Positions 9,577 to 19,186 of a stretch of 64,000 nucleotides of DNA are shown here, in pieces. The stretch's first letter is position 1. Each line of letters opens with the position of its first letter. The position numbers were made by a program, and so were the translations under genes. Where the stretch lies: the NCBI RefSeq assembly GCF_009870125.1, contig NC_046679.1, forward strand, positions 5,270,001 to 5,334,000, given 5' to 3'. The notes beneath the pieces were generated by a model. It had not been told where the DNA came from, made no database searches, and saw only the letters and a program-made list of their open reading frames with translations. Source of the DNA: Drosophila pseudoobscura. Its lineage: Eukaryota > Arthropoda > Insecta > Diptera > Drosophilidae.

Positions 9577-10446
9577 CTAGTTAACCCGATTCTTGCATCC
9601 CGTGGGAGTCCTACGGATCCAATCCTGATAGTAAACCGTGTTGGCATACCTAGAGAAGAAATAATTGAGAGTAACTCTTTGGAGTTGGCAAAAAATAATG
9701 GAAAATTGAGCCACTTACATGTCAGGGAGACCAACACCGCAGGGTCGTCCCCAGTTGACCAGACCCACCAGCTTGCCCTCCCACATGATTGGACCGCCGG
9801 AGTCGCCGGAGCAGGCCCCCTCTCCCGCGCTTGTTAGGGTGCAGATGTGTCCGATGTCGATGCCCTCGTGATAGTCCCAGGCCTTGCGGCACTCCTCGTG
9901 ATCGATGATCGTCAGGTTGAGGGTCTGCAGGCGCTCGACTGTCGGCAAACTGTTCTCCGGAGCTCCCCAACCAGTCAGGGTTACTGTGGCCCCCACTGGA
10001 GGCTGCACGGAGCTGAGCTTCACCATCTGAGTGCGATCATTCATGATGATCGATTCGTTCACGTGGATTAGTCCGATATCATTGTTATATATGTACGGCA
10101 CGTCGTAGAGGCAGTGCACCAGCGCCTCATCCGGATAGAGCATCTGTCCGGGCTCCGAGCGGTTGTTGGTTCCCACCACAATCCTAATGTCATTGATGCC
10201 GTAGTCCAGGGCACAGTGGCCGGCAGTGAGTATCCATTCCTTGTCGAGGATGACGCCGCCGCAGATGTGCGTCTTCCAGACTGTTTGTATGGACACCTGA
10301 TAAGGGGCCGCTCCCTCCTCGGCCTCGTGGCCACCCACAATGCGGTTGTCCGACACTTTACGATCCAATCGTTTCGAAAATGTGACGTCAAGGGAACTGC
10401 CCAGCAGAACCAGATAAATTAAAGACAAACGACCAGTCCAGAGCAT
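9577..10446 (-). CDS. Secreted S1-family serine protease, two exons
   Basis: Exons 10446-9719 and 9649-9577, joined over a 69-base intron in phase 2, give 266 residues. The ATG at 10446 is preferred to one at 10512 because TATAAAAA at 10541-10548 places the transcript start near 10516 and the shorter form begins with a signal peptide (MLWTGRLSLIYLVLLGSS). The activation site is NR-IVGG. The triad is His77 (TAGHC), Asp123 (NNDIGLI), Ser216 (ACSGDSGGP). Gly is at 189. The final exon gives the C-terminal helix (YANTVYYQDWIRR). The splice lies inside the residue after the conserved Asp, unlike its relatives. It is probably a secreted digestive protease. Confidence 0.88.
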
Positions 10447-10540
10447 GATCGACGCAATAGAGACACAGAGACGACGGACGGAGACAGATCCAGACGAATT
10501 AATGACCAGCAATGGAAAATTGTATGACCCAACTGGGCGT

Positions 10541-10548
10541 TTTTATAT
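10541..10548 (-). promoter_or_regulatory. TATA box of the protease gene at 9577-10446
   Basis: ATATAAAA on the minus strand. GATA-type motifs lie just upstream at 10569-10573 (TTATC) and 10652-10656 (GATAA). Confidence 0.6.
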
Positions 10549-10850
10549 GGATTCCATATAAACCGGCGTTATCGCTCGACTTGGGTCTTTCCACTGACCA
10601 CTGGCCGAATCTTTATGGTCCCTCCTACCCCGATATCTTTACGGCTTTAAGGATAAAACCTAATCGGTATTCGGCGAAATTGTCTAATTGGAGCCGAGAC
10701 CCATAAACTGATTCGATTCCGCGATGACTAGGCGAAGCCCAGTGAGCTGTCAAATCTCAGTCCTGTATAAATGCACTCGCCATGCTTGCTGGCCAGCTCA
10801 CAATGCCCGCAGGCAGGCCGCAAGGCACTATGAATGCTGAGGAACACCAC

Positions 10851-10908
10851 TTATCACCTCTGGTTCCCATAAAATACCCTGTTATCCAACTTTTCCATGC
10901 GCCGATAA
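10851..10908. promoter_or_regulatory. Three GATA-type motifs upstream of the protease homolog at 10985
   Basis: TTATC at 10851-10855 and 10882-10886, and GATAA at 10904-10908: three sites in 58 bases, 60-120 bases before an initiator-like TTTCAGTTG near 10969. The promoter of this catalytically dead gene therefore still looks like those of its active neighbours. Confidence 0.5.
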
Positions 10909-10984
10909 GAACCCTGTCGAGCTAGAACTGTAATTATGAGGTGGTCAAAGCTTGGGGTTTCAGTTGCGATTGCACGGCACAGCA

Positions 10985-11912
10985 ATGAGATCTTTGTGGA
11001 AAATTACGGGGCTGCTCGGTCTGATTCTTCTGACCCTTCAGACAGCTGGAGCCCTGCGTTTGCGGGGGGAACAGCCTCCGGGTGTAGCTGGGGTCAATAG
11101 ACATCGAACAAGTGATGTGAATCCGTCCTTGGCGAAGAGTGGGCCTGAGGGACGTGTGACCGGGGGCACAGCTGCCACGGCGGGAAGCTGGCCCTGGATT
11201 GTGACTCTGCAGAATGTCTACGGCTATCATATCTGCGGAGGCGTCATCATCGACAAAGATTGGATTTTGACGGCCGCCAGTTGCGTCGCGGGCCTGAGGC
11301 CACGCAATGTGATAGTAGTCACAGGCACCACGGACTGGTGGGACCTCAACGCCATTTACTACATTGTGGACAGCATCCATGTCCACTGCAACTTCGACCA
11401 GCCGCTCTACCACAACGACGTGGCCCTGCTGCACATGGCGGATAGCATTGAGTTCAACGAGAACACCACTAGCATCACCCTGGCCGACATTGACGAGCTG
11501 CAGGAGGGCGAAAAGCTGACCTTTGCCGGCTGGGGCAGTCCCACGGCGAGTGGCACCTACGAGAGGTATCTGCAGGAGGCATCCGGCACCTATGTGCCGG
11601 TGGAGCAGTGCCGCACCGAGCTGGGTGGCACCGATGATGTGGACCTGGGACATGTGTGCGTGCAGTTGGCTGCCGGAAAAGGTGCTTGCCATGGCGACAC
11701 CGGCGGACCACTGATCGATGAGCAGAATCGTCTAGTGGGCATTGGCAATTGGGGCGTGCCCTGTGGCCTCGGCTATCCGGTAAGTATTTTGTGATTATTA
11801 TTTTTAATTGGCTGATTAATTGCTGAAACGTTTCCATTAGGATGTCTATGCCCGGACTGCCTTCTACCACGATTGGCTCCGCACCACCATGAACGGCTGC
11901 ACCATCAGCTAG
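10985..11912 (+). CDS. Secreted serine protease homolog, catalytically dead (His to Ser, Ser to Thr)
   Basis: Exons 10985-11779 and 11841-11912 (61-base intron, phase 0) give 288 residues. The start at 10985 opens a signal peptide (MRSLWKITGLLGLILLTLQT); an ATG at 10952 precedes the likely initiator. The propeptide is long (to about residue 57), and the junction reads EGR-VTGG. The fold markers are all kept (CGGVIID, TGTTDWW, CHGD), but catalytic His is Ser99 (TAASC), Asp145 is kept (HNDVALL) and catalytic Ser is Thr239 (GDTGG). It cannot work as an ordinary protease. The frame is intact and the promoter motifs are kept, so it looks like a maintained homolog, perhaps a binding protein or regulator. 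It is closest to the gene at 12191. Confidence 0.9.
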
Positions 11913-12190
11913 TCCGTCCGGACATTGGTCACCCATCACCTATCAGTTCTCTTGAGTTGTATTGCTGATTTAATAAAAATTATGGGATTTTTACGAGCCC
12001 ATAGTTCTGGGTTTTCTACGATCGCCCATGATTGAGATTGCACAAGCTTTATGGCTCTTCATTAATATCACGCCAGCCATCATTTATATCGTATATCGCA
12101 TATCATATACTGAATATCGTACTGTCCAAGTCTAGCTGCTTGGTATCCACACCAGCCAGAAATCAGTCCAACTTCTACTGGTTGTCCAAC

Positions 12191-14040
12191 ATGTCTTGCC
12201 GCATCCGTATACTCTCGTCGGTAGTCTGTCTCCTGCTGCTGCTGCTGGTGTCCTTCACCCAGGCAGAGCTCCGGCGTCGCGCCTTCACCGGCGCATCGGG
12301 CGCCACCGCCGCGAATAAGTTCAGTTCTCGTGTCGTGGGCGGCGAAGTGTCCGACGTTAAAGCGGCACCGTATCAGGTGTCGCTGCAGAACTCCTACGGG
12401 TACATAAAGAACTTAGGTTATAATTTGAAGTAGAAACAGTATGCTAGGAGTGCTTTGGTTAACTTTAAAAAGGCTTCGACTTTAAGTGAACAATTCTGTG
12501 AGACACTATATGGTTTTTGTGATACTATTCCTTAAGAATTCTTAATTATTATGATTAAGACACCCACACAGCCTTTAGTATTATTGAGCCTGACTCTCTA
12601 TCTATCTACATGTTTTTAAAGGAACTGGATTCCTTGATTTAAAGATGTAGCTAAATTGTTACAAACACAGATAAATAGCTTAATCGGTCGACAAATAGGA
12701 TAGCTCTTGAGAAATCTAAAATTCTGCATCTACACTCAGAAAAATATGGCATTGTATAAAGATATATACGGCTGTATGCCGTATTTAAATTAAATATTCT
12801 TCTCTTAAATACAAACATAATGAAATTAAATAGAATTCACTTAGAATTAAACATAAATGTACTAAAAAGTAGTTTAGATATGGCCCATATTTAATCTAAA
12901 TCTACAAATATTTAACTTAAATATACAATATATTTATTTACTTATTATATATGAATATTTCATATATAAAATAAATATATTTCACATTAAAATTTAATAT
13001 TATTATATATCCCTTTAGATTTAGATATATGCACATACAAAAATATTGAATTTAAATCTATTTTTAAATTTTGGCATTTAAATATATATTCAATATATTT
13101 ACATAATATATTTTCATATTAAGGTAAAAATGTAAGTGGAAAAACACACAATCTATTGGTATATTAGTGTAAATAGTGTACTGTAATAGTGTAGTGTAAA
13201 AATTACAAGTTCAGGGCTTTTTTCTACCGAATCAAACTAAAATCTATCTCCTTATCACGATTTTGGCACAAAATGTATGGATATGCAAGTCTCTTTTTGA
13301 TTTTGATCGAGTTGATTTTTGCCTAATTATATAATTATTTAATTGATTAATTGATTCTTCAGCAATTTCTGATAGATCATAATCCATTTTTGCCTGTTCA
13401 ATCTATCTCTAGAAATCACTTCTGCGGTGGTGTCATCATTCACGATCAGTATGTGGTCACGGCGGCCAGTTGTCTGGCTGGTCTGCGCAAGAACAACGTG
13501 AAGGTTGTGACCACCACGTACAACGATTGGGGTCTAGACGGCTGGGAGTATGCTGTGGAGGAGATCATTCCCCACTGCAACTTCGATCAGCCGCTGTATC
13601 ACAATGACATAGCCCTGATTAAGACAAAGACGCTGTTCGCATACGACGAGGTTACACAGAACATTACAGTAGCACCACTGGAGGATCTGGTCGAGGGTGA
13701 GAAGCTTACTATGTACGGATGGGGCAGCACTTCGGCTGCCGGCGACTTTGAGTGGGAGCTGCGACAGGTCGATCTGACCTATGTGCTCACAGAGAAGTGC
13801 AATGCCACCTACGGGGGCACTGCGGATCTGGATCTGGGACACCTATGCGCCGTGGGACGGGTGGGCGCTGGAGCCTGTCATGGCGATGCCGGAGGACCGC
13901 TGGTCGACAGCCAGGGTCGCCTCGTAGGCGTCGGCAACTGGGGAGTGCCCTGCGGCCATGGATTTCCCGATATTTTCGCTCGCCTTAGCTTCTATTACAG
14001 CTGGATACAGTCCACGATCAACGGCTGCAGCATTTCCTAA
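12191..14040 (+). CDS. Secreted serine protease homolog, catalytically dead (His to Ser, Ser to Ala), large intron
   Basis: Exons 12191-12399 and 13413-14040 join over a 1,013-base AT-rich intron (phase 2, GTACAT donor) to 278 residues, restoring LQNSYG-NHFCGG exactly as in the gene at 10985. Order: signal peptide (VVCLLLLLLVSFTQA), propeptide, SSR-VVGG junction, and the S1 fold. Catalytic His is Ser89 (TAASC), Asp135 is kept, and catalytic Ser is Ala229 (GDAGG), so it is inactive. It shares NFDQPLYHND and the GC[T/S]IS C-terminus with its neighbour, so the two are duplicates. It lacks the late intron and has this early one instead. A poly(A) signal lies at 14043-14048. Confidence 0.82.
12400..13412 (+). 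other. Large AT-rich intron of the dead protease homolog
   Basis: About 1 kb, far larger than the 55-69 base introns of neighbouring proteases. The part at 12720-13150 is a dense field of TTTAAAT/ATATTT motifs without an open frame. Its origin is unclear; a decayed insertion is possible, but I see no defining ends. Confidence 0.55.
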
Positions 14041-14048
14041 GTAATAAA

Positions 14049-15115
14049 ATGTGTTCCCATTTATTGTAAGACTTTTCTTCGCGGCTCTTCTCAAGATGGT
14101 ACTTACAAAGTAATCAATTTCATGCCTTGCCTTATTTCTTTCACTCAAAATAATTGATTTGTCCGTCTCACTAAACCTTTTCATTGGGCCAAAGTCTACA
14201 TCACACTGAAGGCCACGGCAACCATTCATGTCTTAGACACAAAATTGGCAATAACTCGGATCTTAATCGTGACAATCGCTAGACCAGACGTCTGGATGGA
14301 TTATCACCGAAGTTGTTGTAACCATGGAAGATAAGTGAATCGTCAGAATTAGTATGCACCCACAATATGCTATTGGGTTTTTTTTAATTTGAAGAGCAAT
14401 ACCCTAAAGCTTTCGGGAGTTTTTTATATGGTAAAACGCTTCAATTGTGGAAATAAAAGAGAACTGTGAGAAGCCCAAAAACACATCTCTTTTTACAAAA
14501 AAAAACTATTTAAAGAATGCTGAAGGAAAACCACAATTTATATGGCAGAAAAGGTGCCAAAAAACTGTTTCCCTTTTCCATAGAATACCTCAAATTATAC
14601 CAAGAATACCTCTACTTAGTGGAAAAAACTATTCCAATCAATGAATTGATTAATAATTAATTTTGTTTACCCTTCCGCTATCTATTGAAAGCAAATCACA
14701 GCGAAATATTATGTACTTTGAGGGTATGCCAGCTTCTGTGTCTGCTACCTGATTGGCAAAAAACATTTCTTACTCGTAATTGTTCCCGCCGAATGTGGAG
14801 TAAAGTTCCATTCGTATCCGACGCCGATTACGGCATTATCAGCTGCCGACGTCTGCAGATCACTGAAAGAGCTCGGGCTCCGATCAAAGTGCGCCCACGT
14901 TACGTATGAGTAATATGTCGTTTGTCGTGTGCGGCTTGTCTATTAATTCCCCCAGCTGCTGTTTTCCCCAATGCTTATTTATCAGGTAACACAGCGCGTA
15001 TTGGCTATGGTAATTGTCATTATCAAAGCTTCCCCCGAACCGGGCCGCTTATCGCGATAGTATTCAAAGAAAGTCTCGGTTGATAAGGGAATTTCGCCTA
15101 GAAGCGTTGTGGGTC
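14049..15115. other. Intergenic region with promoter at its right end
   Basis: No gene-like frame is seen. The last 130 bases hold the GATA-motif cluster and TATA box of the gene at 15228, entered separately. Confidence 0.5.
14989..15086. promoter_or_regulatory. Dense GATA-type motif cluster
   Basis: TTATC at 14989-14993, 15020-15024 and 15049-15053, plus GATAA at 15082-15086: four sites in 98 bases, just upstream of TATAAAA at 15116-15122. Such clusters are typical of midgut digestive enzyme promoters driven by GATA factors. Confidence 0.6.
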
Positions 15116-15122
15116 TATAAAA
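15116..15122 (+). promoter_or_regulatory. TATA box of the protease gene at 15228
   Basis: TATAAAA, 112 bases before the ATG, placing transcription start near 15147 and giving an 80-base 5' UTR. Confidence 0.65.
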
Positions 15123-15227
15123 GCAAAAGGAGAGCCAAAATGCCTTCAAACGGCAGTCGAAAGTTGAAGCTACCACAACATAAAGAAAAAGCATTTAGAG
15201 TTCAAATCCAAAATATACAACCACAAG

Positions 15228-16049
15228 ATGAAGTTCCTTCTAGTGACAAGTGTCCTGTTGATCATCGTTTCCCAATGCGTGGCGCGAGAGATTGGAGTAG
15301 TCCGTCGGCACCAGCGACCCCATCACCTGGGCACCGTTAAGCCAGAGACAAGGGTTGTGGGCGGCACCGATGCCCCCGCCGGTTTCGCCCCCTACCAGGT
15401 GTCCATCATGAGCACCTTTGGCGAGCATGTGTGCGGCGGCAGCATCATCGGCGATCGCTGGATCCTGACGGCCGCCCACTGCCTGGAGTGGCCCACACAG
15501 TACCTGAAGATCGTGACCGGCAGCAATGACTACACCAAGCCCGGCGCTGAGTATCTGGTAGATGGGGCCAAGGTCCACTGCGGTCACGACAAGCCCGCCT
15601 ATCACAATGACATTGCACTCATCCACACGGCCAAGCCCATTGTCTATAATGCGCTGACGCAGCCCATCCAGCTGGCCAGCAAGGGCAGCCTCCCCAAGGC
15701 CGGGGACACGCTCACCCTGACTGGATGGGGCAGTACCCGCACCTGGGGACGCTATGTCACCGATCTGCAGAAGATCGATCTGAAGTACATCGCACATTCG
15801 AGCTGCGAGTCCAAGGTGCGCAATATCAACTGGCTGAGCGAGGGACACCTGTGCACCTTCACCCAGGACGGAGAAGGCTCCTGCCACGGCGACTCCGGCG
15901 GCCCGCTGGTGGACGAGAACGGAACCCTCGTGGGCGTCGTCAACTGGGGAGAGGCCTGCGCCATCGGGTATCCGGATGTGTACGGATCCGTGGCATACTA
16001 TCGGGATTGGATAAATGAGATGATGACAGAAGCGGGCACCGCGTGCTAA
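15228..16049 (+). CDS. Secreted S1-family serine protease, single exon
   Basis: 273 residues: signal peptide (MKFLLVTSVLLIIVSQCVA), a basic/His-rich propeptide (RRHQRPHH), and the activation site ETR-VVGG. The triad is His84 (TAAHC), Asp128 (HNDIALI), Ser223 (CHGDSGGP). Gly is at 189, Ser at 190 and N-W-G at 214-216. The two loop cysteines of the standard fold are present. There is no late intron. It is GC-rich and strongly codon-biased, consistent with high expression. A poly(A) signal lies near 16185. The four GATA motifs plus TATA upstream suggest strong gut expression. It is likely a digestive chymotrypsin-like enzyme. Confidence 0.93.
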   Translation: MKFLLVTSVLLIIVSQCVAREIGVVRRHQRPHHLGTVKPETRVVGGTDAPAGFAPYQVSIMSTFGEHVCGGSIIGDRWILTAAHCLEWPTQYLKIVTGSNDYTKPGAEYLVDGAKVHCGHDKPAYHNDIALIHTAKPIVYNALTQPIQLASKGSLPKAGDTLTLTGWGSTRTWGRYVTDLQKIDLKYIAHSSCESKVRNINWLSEGHLCTFTQDGEGSCHGDSGGPLVDENGTLVGVVNWGEACAIGYPDVYGSVAYYRDWINEMMTEAGTAC

Positions 16050-16199
16050 AGTCACCCCAGTGGGGTCAAAAGCCACTCCGAACAAAAAACAGCTATCGGC
16101 CATATAAACGGCGGTTGCAAATCGATCAAAGTAGCCAGTAAATTTTATCACACAAATATCGTAGTCATTAAATAATTTATGAACAAATAAAAAACGCAA

Positions 16200-16740
16200 T
16201 TGCGTCTCGTATTTAAAAAAACACTTTCTATTCTTGTGCCGCCCTTGGGGCATGGCAAACTATTGAATATCTGCTAAGAAACACCCACACTCGAAGCTGT
16301 CCAGATAAGTCCAGTCAATCGCTAGTCTGATCCGTCATGATATGCCAGTAGTTCGTAGAAATGACTCAATTCTTCCGAAAAGTCAGCAAACAAACAAACC
16401 AGCCAGCCCAGTCATGTGCGAAAATATTCAGGTATCAAGAGGCTCTTGCTATCACCTGACGAAACGAAGTACCACCCAATGCTTGGGGAAGTAGATTGCA
16501 AGAGTCACTTTGATTCCGCGTGGGCTAAGGGTCACTGTCTTTGGAGAACTAATTAGAAGGCCTTGGATGAGCTTAAGAGGTGTACTTGAATTAGTTTTTA
16601 CCAAGTGCTTAGTTTTCTTTTATGTAAATTTAGCAGTTGGCCTTGCGTAGAGCTCTACAGGAGCCCTCCCATTGTGGGTATTCCTATCACTCTGCGGGAT
16701 GTCCCACAAACAGCACGAAACGTGACTGGCCTACAAAGGG
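16200..16740. other. Intergenic spacer, no gene seen
   Basis: AT-rich DNA between two plus-strand proteases. An open frame at 16605-17009 runs into the next gene in another frame and is a shadow. Confidence 0.5.
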
Positions 16741-16803
16741 TTATCGTATTCCATAGCTTACATATGTATAAGAAGCCTTCCCGAAAGAGCCCCATCTTCA
16801 GTA
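16741..16803 (+). promoter_or_regulatory. Core promoter of protease at 16813: GATA motif, TATA and initiator
   Basis: TTATC (16741-16745), TATAAGA (16767-16773) and a TCAGTA initiator (16798-16803, A at 16800) are in the right order, with 33 bases from TATA to +1. The 5' UTR would be only about 13 bases. Confidence 0.6.
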
Positions 16804-16812
16804 GCTGTCATT

Positions 16813-17723
16813 ATGTTGCCGTTTCTGTATGTGCTGACGATTGTCGCTGGCAGCTGCTGTGTCTCCGGCCAGGTGCTGTATCCACCGCAGTACACAAACA
16901 CTCGGATTGTGGGTGGCGAGGAAGCATCCGAGGGCGTGGCCCCCTATCAGATATCGCTCCAAGGAGCAGCCAGTGGACAGCACTCCTGCGGCGGAGCCAT
17001 CATCGATGAGCGCTGGATCATCACGGCTGCCCACTGTACTCGGGGCAAGCAGGCCACATCGTTCCGTGTGCTGGCTGGGACCCAGGACCTGCAGCAGAAT
17101 GCAACGAAGTACTACTATCCGGACAGGATCGTCGAGCACTGCAACTACGAGCCGCGCAAATACCGTAACGACATTGCCCTGCTGCACCTGAACGAGTCGA
17201 TTGTGTTCGACAATGCCACGCAGCCGGTGGAGCTGGACCACGAGCCACTGGTGCCTGGCTCCCGACTCCTGCTCACCGGCTGGGGCACTCTGTCGCTGGG
17301 CGGAGAGGTGCCTGCTCGCCTGCAGAGCCTGGAGGTCAAGTATGTGCCCTTCGAGCAGTGTAGAGCTGCCCACGACAACAGCACACGCGTGGACATTGGC
17401 CATGTCTGCACGTTCAACGACAAGGGACGAGGAGCCTGCCACGGCGACTCCGGCGGACCCCTGGTCCACAATGGCCGTCTAGTGGCTCTGGTCAATTGGG
17501 GCATGCCCTGTGCCCGGGGATATCCAGGTGAGTGAGGGCTGAAACTAATTGCTTTGAGTGGGTCTCAGCCTAGCCATTGTGTTTGTCGTCATTAGATGCT
17601 CATGCCTCCATCGCATACTACCATGACTTCATACGCACTCACCTGAGTCTTTCCGAAACGGAGAGTGCCGAGGGAACTCCGGAGGAAATGAAAGTGTTGA
17701 GGAGTAGAAGACATTACAGCTAA
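16813..17723 (+). CDS. Secreted S1-family serine protease, two exons
   Basis: Exons 16813-17527 and 17596-17723 (68-base intron, phase 1) give 280 residues. Signal peptide MLPFLYVLTIVAGSCCVSG, short propeptide, activation site NTR-IVGG. The triad is His74 (TAAHC), Asp120 (RNDIALL), Ser213 (CHGDSGGP). Gly is at 189; 214-216 is N-W-G. After the terminal helix (YYHDFIRTHL) there is an extra hydrophilic tail of about 25 residues, rich in Glu, Ser and Arg, absent from the neighbours. The splice lies inside the codon of the conserved Asp that follows YP. A poly(A) signal lies at 17734-17739. It is probably a secreted gut protease. Confidence 0.9.
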
Positions 17724-17903
17724 AAAGGATACAAATAAAGTGAAAATGGAAACCTTTTGCTGTTTGATCCGCTCATGAGAATCCGGAGACACAATGCTAA
17801 AACTTTTCGTACTCATTTGGGATGCATTTCGACGCGGATTTGTTCCGCCAATTGGTTTAGACTTGCTTGGTAAATGGATTTCAGTTGTAATTAGACCTTC
17901 GAA

Positions 17904-18800
17904 ATGATCGGAGATAGCAAAACGCGGCTGTGTTTTCTGTGGCTGCTGCTAGTGTGCCTGGCGGCAGGTCGACATGGAGTAAAGCGGAAATCAGGGCAAC
18001 ATGGACACCACAGCCATGGAAGAACCGTTCATATGCGAAGCCTGAACAATTCAGAAGAGCAAGTTGAGATTGGGGACGTGGTTGCCCCCAGGAATTTGTC
18101 ACCATGGCAAGTGTCCATACAGGATGGAGCGAAGAACCACAAGTGCAGTGGAGCCATTGTAGGAAAGAATTGGGTAATAACGACAGCTTACTGCCTGAGC
18201 AGGGCTCATTTAAAGAGGTATCGCATTGTCGTCGGCACACAGACACTGGGAGCCGTAAGCCGGTTTCTAAAATCCTACTCAATCGAGTACGCGATCGTTC
18301 ACCCGCACTTTGACAAGCCCAAGAAATCGAATGATATAGCACTGATCTTCACGGAGCGCAGCATTCAGTTCAACATCCAGGTCAAAGCCATTGATCTCCA
18401 GGGCTCACCCCTGCCCAGGGATTCGCTCGTGATGCACACGGGCTGGTCATGGCGGAAGGGAGAGGATAAGAACAAGATGCGTGCCGTCTATCACAGGGTC
18501 ATTCCATACAAGATCTGTTTGACGCACTTCGACAAGAAGATTCGGAATCCCATTGAGCCCGGCCACTTGTGCTTGAATGTGCCCAAGGACAGTGATTTTT
18601 GCCTCAAGGAAACTGGCGGTCTTCTGGTGCACAACAGAAGACTAGCGGGTCTCAGTAGCTTCGGTACCCCCTGTGCCACTGGCGAGCCTTTTATAGGCAC
18701 GCGAATCTCTTTCTACTTTGACTTCATACGGACCACGATGAAGGGATGTATTCGATGTGAGAAAAACACACATTTCGAAGCACGGTTCTTTGATTTGTAG
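17904..18800 (+). CDS. Diverged secreted serine protease homolog, catalytically dead (His to Tyr, Ser to Thr)
   Basis: 298 residues in one exon. Residues 1-22 are a signal peptide (RLCFLWLLLVCLAAG); then a basic, His-rich stretch (SGQHGHHSHGR). The usual activation junction is gone (EIGDVVAPRN in place of R-IVGG). The fold is still visible: PWQVSIQDG, CSGAIVGKNWVITTAYC, NDIALI, and the C-terminal FYFDFIRTTM. Catalytic His is Tyr96, Asp144 is kept, and the Ser block reads CLKETGGLL, with Thr237 in place of Ser. It has no zymogen activation and no triad, so it is a non-enzymatic homolog. It is more diverged than the pair at 10985 and 12191 and lost its His independently. Its frame is fully open over 298 codons, so it is likely maintained. 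Confidence 0.88.
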   Translation: MIGDSKTRLCFLWLLLVCLAAGRHGVKRKSGQHGHHSHGRTVHMRSLNNSEEQVEIGDVVAPRNLSPWQVSIQDGAKNHKCSGAIVGKNWVITTAYCLSRAHLKRYRIVVGTQTLGAVSRFLKSYSIEYAIVHPHFDKPKKSNDIALIFTERSIQFNIQVKAIDLQGSPLPRDSLVMHTGWSWRKGEDKNKMRAVYHRVIPYKICLTHFDKKIRNPIEPGHLCLNVPKDSDFCLKETGGLLVHNRRLAGLSSFGTPCATGEPFIGTRISFYFDFIRTTMKGCIRCEKNTHFEARFFDL

Positions 18801-19063
18801 TGCGTCCAAAGAAAACTAAACAATTTTCTATCAATATTTTCCTTGAAATAAACAAGAAACGATATCTGAATCGATAATAAAAAAACTGTCGCATAAATTT
18901 CTCAACTTTTAATACGGACTTCGGTGACAATTGGCAAGGAATGGAATTGAGAATCACTTACACATATATGCAATCGCTTAAAACTTAGACAACATCGGGT
19001 GCGAGTTCTATGGGATGACAGCTAACTAACTAGGATCTGGATGTGGCGAGCAATGAAGAATAC

Positions 19064-19150
19064 TTAGTACTGGTTCGCGGGCAGGTAATGATTGCCGATG
19101 GCGCCTCCGCCGTTATTGCCAGCTCCGTTGTCGATGAAGTTTCCTTCGGC

Positions 19151-19186
<36 letters not shown>

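Noticed and set aside
10447-10512. N-terminal extension of the protease at 9577-10446
   Set aside because: The TATA box at 10541-10548 leaves almost no leader, and the extension hides the signal peptide.
15240-16253. 337-codon open frame antisense to the protease at 15228
   Set aside because: It is a shadow created by GC-rich biased codons of the real gene; no signal, domain or splice logic.
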